From an uncultured Flavobacteriaceae bacterium (GTDB lineage Bacteria; Bacteroidota; Bacteroidia; Flavobacteriales; Flavobacteriaceae), in assembly GCA_947500575.1 (NCBI GenBank), contig CANMSI010000001.1:744001-808000 (forward strand): a stretch of 64,000 nucleotides of DNA, in the 5' to 3' direction. The translations under genes and the position numbers were made by a program. A model generated the notes under the pieces. The model was not told where the DNA came from. It did no database searches and saw only the letters and a program-made list of their open reading frames with translations. This document shows, one piece after another, positions 46,492-56,387 of the stretch; position 1 is the stretch's first letter, and every line of letters starts with the position of its first letter.

Positions 46492-46501
46492 CTTCTAAAA
46501 A

Positions 46502-48628
46502 TTAAGCGGTTACACCTTTAGCTGCCTTAATTACTTCTTCTGCGATATTTGATGGTGTTTCTGCATAATGAGAAAACTCCATCGTAGACGTTGCTCTACC
46601 AGATGACAATGTTCTTAACGATGTTACGTAACCAAACATTTCCGATAATGGAACCGTAGCTTTTATCACTTTTGCTCCTGCACGATCTGACATATCACTT
46701 ACTTGGCCTCGTCTTCGATTTAAATCCCCAACGATGTCACCCATATTCTCCTCAGGTGTTAACACCTCGAGCTTCATAATTGGCTCCATAATTACAGCTT
46801 TTGCTGCTTTCGCAGCCGCTTTATATCCAAGCTTGGCAGCCAATTCGAAAGATAATTGATCCGAATCCACATCGTGATACGATCCATCTCTTAAAGTAAC
46901 TTTCATGGCATCCATTTCATATCCTGCTAAAGGACCATTCTGCATCGCCATTTTGAATCCTTTTTCAATTGAAGGGATAAATTCCTTAGGAACATTACCT
47001 CCCTTAATCACAGAAACAAATTCAAGACCACTCTTACCTTCCTCTGCAGGTTCTAATGTAAATACAATATCAGCAAATTTACCACGACCACCACTCTGCT
47101 TTTTGTATACTTCTCTATGATCTGCGGTTGCAGTAATAGCTTCTTTATACTCTACTTGTGGCTGCCCTTGATTTACCTCTACCTTGAATTCACGTCTAAG
47201 ACGATCTACAATAATATCTAAGTGCAACTCACCCATACCAGAAATAATGGTCTGACCAGAAGCCTCATCTGTCTTTACTTGGAATGTTGGATCTTCTTCC
47301 GCTAACTTAGCCAAAGACATTCCTAACTTATCTACATCAGCCTTCGTCTTAGGCTCCACCGCAATACCAATTACTGGATCAGGGAAGTCCATGCTTTCCA
47401 AAACAATCGGGTGTTTTTCAGCAGACATAGTATCACCAGTCTTAATATCTTTAAACCCAACTGCTGCACCAATATCTCCTGCCTCGATATAATCAATGGC
47501 ATTTTGCTTATTGGAATGCATCTGATAAATTCGAGAAATACGCTCTTTTTTACCAGAACGGTTATTCAATATATAGGAACCCGCATCTAAACGTCCAGAA
47601 TATGTTCTAAAGAATGCCAGTCTACCCACGAAAGGATCCGTGGCAATTTTAAATGCCAAAGCAGAAAAAGGCTCTTTTACATCCGGTTTACGAGTAATCT
47701 CTTCACCTGTATCAGGATCCGTACCTACAATATCGTCCTTATCTATCGGAGAAGGCAAGTATCTACATACCGCATCCAATAAAAATTGAACTCCTTTATT
47801 TTTAAAAGAGGAACCACAAATCATAGGAATGATTGCTCTATCCATCACAGCTGCTCTAAGCGCTGCATGTACTTCTTCTTCTGTAATGGAGTCTTCATCT
47901 TCGAAGAATTTTTCCATCAACTCTTCATCGTACTCTGCAACTGCTTCAATCAAAGCAGCTCTGTATTCTTTTACTTCCGCTTCCATTTCGGAAGGAATAT
48001 CTACAACATCGAAAGTAGAACCGAAGTTATCCTCGTGCCATACAATAGCTCTGTTCTTGGCTAAATCTACAATACCTTTAAAATCTGCTTCATCTCCAAT
48101 TGGCAAAACAATAGGAACCGCATTAGACCCTAACATGTCTTTTACCTGCTTACAAACCATAAGGAAATTAGATCCCTGACGGTCCATTTTATTTACAAAA
48201 CCAATACGTGGCACCTTGTAATTATCCGCTAGCCTCCAGTTAGTTTCAGATTGTGGCTCTACACCATCAACTGCACTAAATAAGAAAACCAAACCATCAA
48301 GTACTCTTAAAGATCTATTTACCTCTACGGTAAAATCTACGTGACCAGGGGTATCTATAATATTAAAGTGATATCCTTTTGCATCCGCAGTAGGCTCTCC
48401 GTTTTCTGTTGGAAACTGCCATTCGCAAGTAGTTGCCGCAGAAGTAATCGTAATTCCACGCTCTTGCTCTTGCTCCATCCAGTCCATGGTTGCCGCACCA
48501 TCGTGCACCTCACCAATCTTATGACTTACTCCCGTATAAAAAAGAATACGTTCAGTAGTAGTAGTTTTTCCAGCATCAATATGTGCTGCAATACCTATAT
48601 TTCTAGTAAATTTTAAATCTCTTGCCAT
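46502..48628 (-). CDS. fusA: Translation elongation factor G
   Basis: GTPase that moves tRNA and mRNA during elongation and acts with RRF in recycling. The 708-residue protein has G1 [15 protein letters not shown], a G2 region with [18 protein letters not shown] and NKMD (G3-G4). The later domains are seen in [14 protein letters not shown] and the C-terminal [47 protein letters not shown]. Third gene of the str operon, 9 bp after rpsG. Confidence 0.99.
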   Translation of the reverse strand: MARDLKFTRNIGIAAHIDAGKTTTTERILFYTGVSHKIGEVHDGAATMDWMEQEQERGITITSAATTCEWQFPTENGEPTADAKGYHFNIIDTPGHVDFTVEVNRSLRVLDGLVFLFSAVDGVEPQSETNWRLADNYKVPRIGFVNKMDRQGSNFLMVCKQVKDMLGSNAVPIVLPIGDEADFKGIVDLAKNRAIVWHEDNFGSTFDVVDIPSEMEAEVKEYRAALIEAVAEYDEELMEKFFEDEDSITEEEVHAALRAAVMDRAIIPMICGSSFKNKGVQFLLDAVCRYLPSPIDKDDIVGTDPDTGEEITRKPDVKEPFSALAFKIATDPFVGRLAFFRTYSGRLDAGSYILNNRSGKKERISRIYQMHSNKQNAIDYIEAGDIGAAVGFKDIKTGDTMSAEKHPIVLESMDFPDPVIGIAVEPKTKADVDKLGMSLAKLAEEDPTFQVKTDEASGQTIISGMGELHLDIIVDRLRREFKVEVNQGQPQVEYKEAITATADHREVYKKQSGGRGKFADIVFTLEPAEEGKSGLEFVSVIKGGNVPKEFIPSIEKGFKMAMQNGPLAGYEMDAMKVTLRDGSYHDVDSDQLSFELAAKLGYKAAAKAAKAVIMEPIMKLEVLTPEENMGDIVGDLNRRRGQVSDMSDRAGAKVIKATVPLSEMFGYVTSLRTLSSGRATSTMEFSHYAETPSNIAEEVIKAAKGVTA

Positions 48629-48637
48629 TTCTGATAA

Positions 48638-49114
48638 TTAAAATCTAAAGTGAGAGAATGCTTTATTTGCTTCGGCCATTTTATGAGTATCAACTCTTTT
48701 CTTTACCGCTGCTCCTTCTTCCTTTGCCGCTGCTAAAACTTCTGACGCCAATTTTTGAGCCATAGATTTCTCGTTTCGTTTGCGCGCAAAACTAATCAAC
48801 CATTTCATTGCTGTAGCAATTTTACGATCTGGTCTTATTTGCATTGGAATTTGAAATGTTGCACCACCCACTCTTCTACTTCTAACCTCTACATGTGGCA
48901 TTACATTAGATAAGGCATCTTTCCAGATCTCTAAACCTGTTTTCTCCTCATCTGTCTTTTTCTCGTCTACGATATCTATTGCATCGTAAAATACTTTAAA
49001 GGCTACCGACTTTTTACCATCCCACATCATCATGTTAACAAAACGTGTTACTAACTGATCATTAAATCTTGGATCTGGTAAAATAGCTCTCTTTTTTGCC
49101 TGTCTTTTTCTCAT
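48638..49114 (-). CDS. rpsG: 30S ribosomal protein S7
   Basis: Starts assembly of the 30S head and contacts E-site tRNA. The 158 residues begin [49 protein letters not shown] and include [32 protein letters not shown]. In E. coli S7 also represses the str operon; whether this holds here is unknown. Confidence 0.99.
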   Translation of the reverse strand: MRKRQAKKRAILPDPRFNDQLVTRFVNMMMWDGKKSVAFKVFYDAIDIVDEKKTDEEKTGLEIWKDALSNVMPHVEVRSRRVGGATFQIPMQIRPDRKIATAMKWLISFARKRNEKSMAQKLASEVLAAAKEEGAAVKKRVDTHKMAEANKAFSHFRF

Positions 49115-49136
49115 GTCTTCGCTTTACAAGTGTTGA

Positions 49137-49511
49137 TTACTTCTTAGGACGTTTAGCACCATATTTTGACCTACGTTGCGTTCTTCCGGCTACCCCTGCG
49201 GTATCCAAAGCTCCTCGAACGATGTGGTATCTAACTCCTGGTAAATCCTTAACTCTTCCGCCTCTTACTAATACTATCGAGTGCTCTTGAAGATTGTGTC
49301 CTTCTCCAGGGATGTATGCATTTACTTCCTTACCATTGGTTAACCTAACCCTTGCAACTTTACGCATTGCTGAGTTTGGTTTCTTTGGCGTAGTTGTGTA
49401 AACACGTGTACAAACCCCTCTTCTCTGAGGACACGAATCCAAAGCAGCCGATTTACTCTTCTTAGTAATTGTGGCCCTTCCTTTTCGTACTAATTGTGAA
49501 ATTGTTGGCAT
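49137..49511 (-). CDS. rpsL: 30S ribosomal protein S12
   Basis: Decoding-site protein. The 124-residue protein has [56 protein letters not shown] and [23 protein letters not shown]. Lysines at the two positions where streptomycin-resistance changes usually occur are wild type. It is the first gene of the leftward ribosomal transcript, preceded by a consensus promoter at 49556-49585. Confidence 0.99.
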   Translation of the reverse strand: MPTISQLVRKGRATITKKSKSAALDSCPQRRGVCTRVYTTTPKKPNSAMRKVARVRLTNGKEVNAYIPGEGHNLQEHSIVLVRGGRVKDLPGVRYHIVRGALDTAGVAGRTQRRSKYGAKRPKK

Positions 49512-49555
49512 ACTATATTATATGTATAAATAATTTCCCCTCTTTTAAGGGCTGG

Positions 49556-49585
49556 CAAATGTAGTGATTATTCACAATAATTCAA
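49556..49585 (-). promoter_or_regulatory. Consensus housekeeping promoter of the rpsL (str-S10) transcript
   Basis: On the minus strand: TTG at 49585-49583, exactly 19 bp of spacer, then TACATTTG at 49563-49556. This is a perfect match to the Bacteroidota consensus TTG-N19-TAnnTTTG. The predicted leader before the rpsL ATG (49511) is about 38 nt and contains a small hairpin CCCTTAAAAGAGGGG. Confidence 0.85.
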
Positions 49586-49887
49586 ATCCTAGGAGATTAA
49601 TTTTCTATATTTTTTTCAGACAACAAATTTCTCAGTTAAAAACGTCCCGAAACCTACTAATTGTTTTTTCACACTATGTTAAATATTTACAATTATTTAA
49701 CTCAGAAATAAGCTGATTTTATATCAAAATTCTAGAGGCTTTAAATTTACTAAAACACTCGTGACTAGCTAAAACATAACAATTTGCGAATTTAATGTGA
49801 TAAATATCTCAAATTCTTAAGGAACACCCCTTTTAATTATTCAGTTCGTATTTAAGCAGAGTATCTTAAAATTTTATTAAAAAACCC

Positions 49888-49917
49888 TTGGATTATTAAC
49901 ATGAAATTGTGATTTTA
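49888..49917 (+). promoter_or_regulatory. Candidate susC promoter
   Basis: TTG at 49888-49890, a 19-bp spacer and TGATTTTA at 49910-49917. It matches the consensus -7 TAnnTTTG at four of six fixed positions, so it is a weaker match than that of rpsL. A leader of about 20 nt would result. Confidence 0.4.
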
Positions 49918-49945
49918 GCGGTTAGCTAATTCAAATAATTTAAAA

Positions 49946-52900
49946 ATGAGAACAAAACTAAATGGAATCCTAACGCTGCTTTTGGCGTTCGTTGTGCATT
50001 TATCTTTTGCACAGGAAAAAACGATTTCAGGTACAGTTACAGATCAAGATGGTCTGCCCTTACCTGGTGTAAACATCGTTGTTGAGGGCACTACTAATGG
50101 AACACAAACCGATTTTGATGGAAATTATTCCATTAATGGAGAGGTGGGCCAGACTCTTCTGTTTACTTACATCGGTCAAACGGATGTACGTATTACAATT
50201 GGAGCAAACAACACCATTAATGTACAAATGGTAGAAAATGCTCAAGCATTAGAAGAAGTGGTAGTTACCGCTCAAGGTATTAAAAAGGAAAAGCAAGCAT
50301 TAGGTTATGCCGTATCCGAAGTGAAAAGTGACGAATTAGAGCAACGCGCCGAAGGTGACGTTGGTCGTATTCTTACTGGTAAAGCTTCTGGGGTAAACAT
50401 TACTGCTCAAAGTGGTCTTTCTGGTTCTGGTACAAGTATCATAATTCGTGGTCTTAGTACTTTTAGCGGAAGTAACCAACCTCTATTTATTGTAGATGGT
50501 GTTCCCTTCGATAGTGGAACAAACAACCAAGGAGATTTCGTGGATGGTAATAACGGTTCCAGTAGATTCTTAGATTTGGACCCTAACAATATCGAAAGCG
50601 TAAACGTACTTAAAGGTTTAGCAGCAGCAACCTTATACGGTACGGCTGGTAGAAACGGGGTAATCTTAATTACTACAAAAAGCGGATCATCTGCAAGTGC
50701 CGTTAAGAAGAGTGAGGTGACGGTTAGTAGCTCCTTATTCTTTAATGAGATCGCTTCCTTACCAGATTACCAAGATCAATACGGTAACGGATTTGATCAA
50801 GCTTTTGGATGGTTCTTCAGTAACTGGGGACCAAGTTTTGATAGAGGAGGTATCGCTGGTTGGGGTACGCAAGCTGCCATAGACGATCAAGGTACTTTAG
50901 CGCACCCTTATTCAACATCAACTTCTGCAATTAGAGCAGCATTCCCAGAATTGGCAGGAGCACGTTATCCATGGCAACCTTATGACAGTGTAAAGAACTT
51001 CTTTAGAACTGGTGTCGTACAGAGTAATTCTGTAAATTTCAGAGGTTCCTCTGAAGATGGTAAAATGTCTTTCAACGCTAACTTTGGTCATTTAGACGAT
51101 CAAGGATTTACACCTGGCAACAACTTAGGTAGATATACTTTAGGTCTTGGAGGTAGAGCAGTACTTTCTAACAAGTTCACCGTTTCTGGAACTATGAACT
51201 TTTCTAGAACTGATTTCAAAACGCCTCCAGTTGCAGCAAGTACAGGAAACAGTGTATTTGGCACAGGGTCTTCAATCTTTGCAAACTTGTTTTACACTCC
51301 ACGTAGTGTTGATATTCAAGGATTACCTTTTGAAAGCCCAATTGATGGATCTAGTGTTTACTACAGACAAAACAATAGTATTCAGCACCCATTATGGACG
51401 GTTCAAAATTCTGTGAACAGACAGGTTACGAATCGTGTATTTGGAAACGCTGCTATTGCATATGACATCAATGACAACTTAAACCTTACGTATCGTTTTG
51501 GTTTGGATGTATATAGTGAGAACAATACGAACTCCCAGAATAAAGGTGGAGTTGGTGGTAGCGTTGCCACTCAGAGTGGTATTTTACAAACTTGGAACAA
51601 CACTAACACTATCAATGATCATAACCTTATTATTTCTGGTCAATATGAAATTTCTGAAAAAGTAGGATTCAGTTTTAATGGGGGTGCTACTACTAGAAGA
51701 GAAGTATTTGACCAAAATGGTGTTGCTAGTTCAGGACAACAAGTATTTGGAGTATTAAGGCACTTTAACTTTGCATTGCAAGATGAGATTCAATTCTCAC
51801 AAGAAAGAAACATTGCTGGGGTATATGGTCAATTAGATTTTGATTATGATAGAATGCTATACTTAACACTTTCAGGAAGAAATGATTGGGTATCTAACCT
51901 GGCGCAAGCAAATAGATCTATTTTCTATCCCAGTGCCAGTATTTCTATAATTCCAACAAAACTAATTGATGGCCTGAGAACAGAAGGTGGTTTAAACTAC
52001 CTTAAGTTAAGAGCTGGTTATGGTACTTCTGCGAACTTTCCAACAGGATTCCCAGTGGCTGCTACTTTAGATCTTGATACTCAGTTTTTCCAAAATGGAG
52101 ATGGTACAGATGTGGTAGCTAATACTAGTGCTAATCGTTTAGGAAATCCTGATTTGAAGCCAGAACTTTTAGAAGAAATCGAAGTTGGTTTGGAGGCAAG
52201 ATTTTTAAAGAACAGAGTTTCTTTAGATGTTTCTTACTATAACAGAACTACACAAGATTTAATTATTGATAGACCTTTAGATCCTTCAACAGGATTTACA
52301 ACTACGCAAACAAACATTGGTGAAATTAAATCTGATGGTTTTGAAATTGATTTAGGTGTAGATGCTTTTAGAAGCGATGAAGAAGATGGATTTAACTGGA
52401 GCATCAACGCTAACTGGACTGCCAACGAATCTGAAGTGACTGATTTAGGATTGGATACGGATTTAGTAGTATACTCAGGATTTAGCAACCTTGGTAACGC
52501 GGCAATCGTAGGAGAGCCATTGGGTGTTATTGTTGGTAGTAGAATCCAAAGAGATGACAATGGAGATTTCTTGGTAAATGCAGCCGGCTCATATGTTGAA
52601 GAGCAGGGAACTTTTGTAATTGGTGATTCAAACCCAGATTGGCAATTGAATGTTGGCAGTAACATTAGATGGAAGAATTTCAATTTTAACTTCCTAGTAA
52701 ACTATACACATGGAGGAGATATCTATAGTAGAACAACATCAACCTTGTTAGGTAGAGGTTTAACTACAGATACCGTAGATCGTTTAAATACTTTTATTCT
52801 ACCAGGAGTCCAGGCGGATGGATCTGTTAATACAAGACAAATTAACAACTCTACGTTCTACTTCTCCAATGTATTATTTGGACCGGATGAATTAGGTGTA

Positions 52901-53161
52901 TGGGATGCTTCTGTTGTTCGTCTTCAAGAAGTATCTTTAGGATACTCACTTCCAACCAAGTGGTTAGATAGAACACCATTTGGATCTTTAAGCTTCACTG
53001 TTTCAGGATTCAATCTATGGTATGAAGCAATCAACATTCCAAAAGGAACTAATTTTGATCCTAATGTTGCTGGCGTAGGTATTGGGAACGGTAGAGGTTT
53101 TGACTTCTTAAACGGTCCAAGTTCTAGACGATATGGACTAAGTGTAAAAGCAACATTCTAA
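49946..53161 (+). CDS. SusC/RagA-type TonB-linked outer-membrane protein
   Basis: A 1071-residue outer-membrane porin-like TonB receptor. After a signal peptide (about 1-23, ending SFAQ) it has a carboxypeptidase-D-regulatory-like domain (KTISGTVTDQDGLPLPGVNIVVEGTTNGTQTDFDGNYSING). The TonB box region ALEEVVVTAQGIKKEKQALGYAVSEV and plug follow, with GLSTFSGSNQPLFIVDGVPF and the SusC-specific LAAATLYGTAGRNGVILITTKSG. The rest is barrel ending AFVKATF-like (KATF). No STN domain, so no FecR-type signalling is expected. It partners the following SusD-like lipoprotein. No glycoside hydrolase or regulator is adjacent, so the substrate may be a peptide, glycan or other oligomer. Confidence 0.97.
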   Translation: MRTKLNGILTLLLAFVVHLSFAQEKTISGTVTDQDGLPLPGVNIVVEGTTNGTQTDFDGNYSINGEVGQTLLFTYIGQTDVRITIGANNTINVQMVENAQALEEVVVTAQGIKKEKQALGYAVSEVKSDELEQRAEGDVGRILTGKASGVNITAQSGLSGSGTSIIIRGLSTFSGSNQPLFIVDGVPFDSGTNNQGDFVDGNNGSSRFLDLDPNNIESVNVLKGLAAATLYGTAGRNGVILITTKSGSSASAVKKSEVTVSSSLFFNEIASLPDYQDQYGNGFDQAFGWFFSNWGPSFDRGGIAGWGTQAAIDDQGTLAHPYSTSTSAIRAAFPELAGARYPWQPYDSVKNFFRTGVVQSNSVNFRGSSEDGKMSFNANFGHLDDQGFTPGNNLGRYTLGLGGRAVLSNKFTVSGTMNFSRTDFKTPPVAASTGNSVFGTGSSIFANLFYTPRSVDIQGLPFESPIDGSSVYYRQNNSIQHPLWTVQNSVNRQVTNRVFGNAAIAYDINDNLNLTYRFGLDVYSENNTNSQNKGGVGGSVATQSGILQTWNNTNTINDHNLIISGQYEISEKVGFSFNGGATTRREVFDQNGVASSGQQVFGVLRHFNFALQDEIQFSQERNIAGVYGQLDFDYDRMLYLTLSGRNDWVSNLAQANRSIFYPSASISIIPTKLIDGLRTEGGLNYLKLRAGYGTSANFPTGFPVAATLDLDTQFFQNGDGTDVVANTSANRLGNPDLKPELLEEIEVGLEARFLKNRVSLDVSYYNRTTQDLIIDRPLDPSTGFTTTQTNIGEIKSDGFEIDLGVDAFRSDEEDGFNWSINANWTANESEVTDLGLDTDLVVYSGFSNLGNAAIVGEPLGVIVGSRIQRDDNGDFLVNAAGSYVEEQGTFVIGDSNPDWQLNVGSNIRWKNFNFNFLVNYTHGGDIYSRTTSTLLGRGLTTDTVDRLNTFILPGVQADGSVNTRQINNSTFYFSNVLFGPDELGVWDASVVRLQEVSLGYSLPTKWLDRTPFGSLSFTVSGFNLWYEAINIPKGTNFDPNVAGVGIGNGRGFDFLNGPSSRRYGLSVKATF

Positions 53162-53180
53162 TTAAAAAAAAGTTTTAATC

Positions 53181-54824
53181 ATGAAAAGAATACTTAAATA
53201 TATGTTCGTTATTGCACTCGGAGGAGTTTTCCTCTTAAATTCGTGTGAAACGACAGAATTGGATCTTACAGAAAATCCTAATGCACTAACACCTTCTCAG
53301 GCAGATCCAGATTTTTACCTCAATGCCGTTCAAGTAAGGTTCGCGCAGGTAGTAGAGACTTTGGGAGAAAATGGTGCAGAGGTAACTAGAATCGAAAATA
53401 TGTTTGGTAGAGATTATCAGAACAATTATTCACCTGCTAGTTTTGACCTAACATGGGAGCGTGCATATCAGGAAGTAATTAAGAACATTCGAGATATGAA
53501 TATTCTTGCTGAAGAAGCAGGTCTTACTTATCATATTGGAATGGGGCAATTTATAGAAGCCTATACCATTACTTTATTAGTAGATTATTTTGGTGATGTT
53601 CCTTACTCTGAAGCCTTTTCAGCTCCTGAAATTCTGAACCCGCAAGTAGATGCTGGTTCAGACATCTATGCTGCTGCTTTAGCGCTCATAGATGATGCCA
53701 TTGTAAACTTCAATGCTACATCATCAGCACTTCCTCAAAATGATTTTTTCTATGGCGGTTCAGCTTCTGATTGGATTAGAGCATGCAATACCTTAAAGAT
53801 GAGATTGTATATTAGTACTGGAAACCTAAGCGGATTTAATAGCATTTTGGCAACTGGAAACTATATCCAAGATTCTGCTAACGATTTACAGTTTACGTGG
53901 GGAACCAATGCTGTTCAACCAGATTCTCGTCATCCTAATTATAGACAGACCTACACGGCTCAAGGTGCCCAAGGAGATTATGCTTCTATATGGTTAATGG
54001 ATTTAATGAGTAATTCTAGTGATCCGCGAATTCAATACTACTTTTTTAGACAAAGTGCTACAGTTCCTGGTGCACCAGGTATAGCCCCTAATGAAGAAAC
54101 CTTAAGTTGTTCTCTTACTAGCGCTCCCCCTCAATACATTGCTGGTGATTATCCTTTTTGCTCATTACCTAATGGCTACTGGGGAAGAAATCATGGAGTA
54201 GATGAAGGTATTCCACCAGATGGATTCTTGCGTGTAGCTCCTGGCGTATATCCCTCAGGAGGTAATTTTGATGACTCTCGTTTTGGTGAAATTTCTCTTG
54301 GAGGTGGTGGAGCTGGTGCTGGTATTACACCAATGCTCTTAGCATCCTGGGTAGATTTCTGGCAAGCAGAAGCTGCTATGCTTGGAAATCCAATGGCTGG
54401 AAGACCATTTTTGTTAAATGGTGTAGCAAAATCTATCGCAAAAGTACAAACATTTGGAAGCTTAGACGGAGCAGCAGATTTATCTGTCGCGCCCATGCAA
54501 GCAGACATAGACGCTTTTTTACTTACGTTAGGAGCGGATTTTGATGCTGCAGACAATGAGGAAAAATGGAACCTAATGGCAGAACAGTTCTTTATTGCAC
54601 TAAAAGGAAATGGACATGATGCCTATAACTTTTACAGAAGACAAGGTTTCCCAACTGATATTGAGCCAAATGTAGAGCCAGATCCAGGAGGGTTTATTAG
54701 ATCTTTCTTTTACCCAGCCAATGCTGCAACAAACAACCAATTTGTTGTTCAAAAATCTAGCGTTACGGAACAAGTGTTTTGGGATACAAATCCTGCCTCA
54801 CCAACATTCCCTATTGGAAATTAA
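53181..54824 (+). CDS. SusD/RagB-family outer-membrane lipoprotein
   Basis: Surface lipoprotein that caps the SusC barrel and binds the substrate. The 547-residue protein has a lipoprotein signal with Cys22 (FLLNSC). It is of the SusD-like-2 type: LTENPNALTPSQADPDFYLNAVQVRFAQV near 30, TPR-like helices with ANNTLKMRLYISTGN-type text near 210, and a C-terminal WNLMAEQFFIALKGNGHDAYNFYRRQGFP. Begins 19 bp after susC. Followed after 14 bp by a third lipoprotein gene. Confidence 0.96.
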   Translation: MKRILKYMFVIALGGVFLLNSCETTELDLTENPNALTPSQADPDFYLNAVQVRFAQVVETLGENGAEVTRIENMFGRDYQNNYSPASFDLTWERAYQEVIKNIRDMNILAEEAGLTYHIGMGQFIEAYTITLLVDYFGDVPYSEAFSAPEILNPQVDAGSDIYAAALALIDDAIVNFNATSSALPQNDFFYGGSASDWIRACNTLKMRLYISTGNLSGFNSILATGNYIQDSANDLQFTWGTNAVQPDSRHPNYRQTYTAQGAQGDYASIWLMDLMSNSSDPRIQYYFFRQSATVPGAPGIAPNEETLSCSLTSAPPQYIAGDYPFCSLPNGYWGRNHGVDEGIPPDGFLRVAPGVYPSGGNFDDSRFGEISLGGGGAGAGITPMLLASWVDFWQAEAAMLGNPMAGRPFLLNGVAKSIAKVQTFGSLDGAADLSVAPMQADIDAFLLTLGADFDAADNEEKWNLMAEQFFIALKGNGHDAYNFYRRQGFPTDIEPNVEPDPGGFIRSFFYPANAATNNQFVVQKSSVTEQVFWDTNPASPTFPIGN

Positions 54825-54838
54825 TTAAAAAAAAAACA

Positions 54839-56146
54839 ATGAAAAAAATAACATTATATCTAACATTACTAACTTTCTTTGCCCTTGCTATTTCTTGTGA
54901 GAGTGATGACAAAGTGGTCGAGGGAGTTCTTGCTGGTAATACTTCGGGCGCAATATTGCGTACCTTAGATTCCGATGGTTCTTTTGATATGTTTCGTATT
55001 GAAAATACGTTTATGGTTACCTTGGAGGAGCAAGATGAAGATCAAGGAGAACTTATAGACAGGGTTTTAGTTACTATAGACTTCGTGGATAACAACGATG
55101 ATATGGCTACTGGAGACGATGGTGTTGAAGGTGTTGAATTTGCAACGATCCCAGCCTCAGCTTTCAGTATTGGAGAAAGAGGGCTTCCAACAACAGATTT
55201 TTCTTTTACTATGGAAGAAGCATTAACTGCTATGGGTATTCCATTAACGGAAGTTCTCCCTGGTGATAGAATTACTATCAATTTGGAATTATTTTTTACG
55301 GATGGAAGGTCATTTAACGCTGGTGATGCTGCTACCACAGTAACAGGAGGTTCATTTTTCAGTTCACCATTTATGTATTCATTACTAGTTGATGATGGTG
55401 TTGTCTTTGAGCGTAAAGGTGTTAATGCTAATGATCTTAACCTAGTACCAGGAGAAGTTAACGGTGATTACTCTGTAACCATAAGCATTGATGATGAAGA
55501 AGAAGGTGCACTCTTAGAAACATTAAATATCTATAGAACTTTTAGAGACTTAACAATTGATGAGACTGGAACTGATCTTTCAGAAACAGAAGCTCTATTT
55601 GCTACGTTTCCGGTATCTAGTCTTATGTTAGACGATGAGGCCAGAACTTTAAGCTATGTGATTCCGTTGAATGATCTTTTAGGTAGCGTAATGCTTACAG
55701 ATCTTGGTCTTGGAGATGATTTTCAACTAAGGTATGAACTTGTCGCAGCAGATGGAAGAATCATAACTACAGACGAGCCTGGAACAGAATATTTTGATGT
55801 AGTTCCAACAACGCGCTGCATCCAATTAAATAGAGATATGCCGGTCGCGGGAGAATATGTCATTGAATTTATTGATAGTTTCGGTGATGGATGGGATGGT
55901 GCTTCAATAACTGTTGATATTGATGGTTCTGCTACGGACTATACACTAGAAAATGGAAGTGAAGGAGAACAAGCATTTACAGTTCCTGAAGGAGCTATGT
56001 CTCTTATTCTTACCTACAATTCTGGTAGTTTCGAATCTGAGCATTCTTATGTAATTGTTGATCCTTTTGGTAGCGATGCGGCTTCCGATGGACCTGGACC
56101 TAACGTAGGTGTAATTGACCTAAGAGTTTGTCAACCTGAAGAATAA
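54839..56146 (+). CDS. Surface lipoprotein of the SusCD locus with DSFGDGWDG C-terminal domain
   Basis: The start is placed at ATG 54839, because it gives a clean lipoprotein signal (Cys20 in ALAISC); an earlier frame start overlaps SusD. The 435-residue acidic protein has two similar beta domains (about 30-180 and 190-330), each containing a DLNxV or DVNGD-like strand and a DLLG/EALTAMGIPL segment. A C-terminal domain of about 80 residues has VIEFIDSFGDGWDGASITVDIDG, a motif seen in many Bacteroidota surface proteins. In position it is comparable to SusE/SusF but not recognisably related. Same transcript as SusCD; a terminator follows. Confidence 0.85.
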   Translation: MKKITLYLTLLTFFALAISCESDDKVVEGVLAGNTSGAILRTLDSDGSFDMFRIENTFMVTLEEQDEDQGELIDRVLVTIDFVDNNDDMATGDDGVEGVEFATIPASAFSIGERGLPTTDFSFTMEEALTAMGIPLTEVLPGDRITINLELFFTDGRSFNAGDAATTVTGGSFFSSPFMYSLLVDDGVVFERKGVNANDLNLVPGEVNGDYSVTISIDDEEEGALLETLNIYRTFRDLTIDETGTDLSETEALFATFPVSSLMLDDEARTLSYVIPLNDLLGSVMLTDLGLGDDFQLRYELVAADGRIITTDEPGTEYFDVVPTTRCIQLNRDMPVAGEYVIEFIDSFGDGWDGASITVDIDGSATDYTLENGSEGEQAFTVPEGAMSLILTYNSGSFESEHSYVIVDPFGSDAASDGPGPNVGVIDLRVCQPEE

Positions 56147-56168
56147 TATTTTTCTATATCATATTATT

Positions 56169-56200
56169 AAAAGACCACTTTTTAAGTGGTCTTTTTTTTT
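56169..56200 (+). terminator. Terminator of the SusCD-lipoprotein operon
   Basis: AAAAGACCACTT (56169-56180) pairs perfectly with AAGTGGTCTTTT (56184-56195) across a 3-nt loop and is followed by T (56191-56200). It lies about 20 bp after the lipoprotein stop codon. Confidence 0.92.
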
Positions 56201-56347
56201 CATTAGCATTATTTCTTTTTCCTTAAAACTTTAACACCTTAATCCAAAAAAACAACTGTTTCATGCACCTAAATACACTAAACATATGAAACAATAAATG
56301 AATATCAATTATTAGTCTGTATTACCATAAATAGTTAACATTTGAAG

Positions 56348-56366
56348 CATTTTTTTTATCTTGTAG
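56348..56366 (+). promoter_or_regulatory. Motif shared upstream of two paralogous secreted-protein genes (copy 1)
   Basis: CATTTTTTTTATCTTGTAG here and CATTTTTTCGTATCTTATAG at 58029-58048 are nearly the same and lie 21-26 bp before the respective ATG. The TATCTT core resembles a relaxed -7 box, so this is either a promoter or a duplicated upstream segment. Confidence 0.4.
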
Positions 56367-56387
56367 CAACTAATTCAATTTTCAAAA

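Larger units (their letters stand above)
49512..49945. other. 434-bp gap between divergent ribosomal and SusCD units
   Basis: This is the only gap over 300 bp. It holds a consensus promoter for the leftward rpsL transcript near one end, and the probable susC promoter near the other. The middle (about 49590-49880) is very AT-rich. No convincing coding frame, tRNA, strong hairpin or GGTAGGGTAT element was seen, so the susC-side control region is long but lacks an obvious operator. Confidence 0.6.

Noticed and set aside
49590-49880. Possible small RNA in the 434-bp gap before susC
   Set aside because: The sequence is AT-rich with no stable hairpin and no clear promoter-terminator pair inside; nothing supports an RNA gene.
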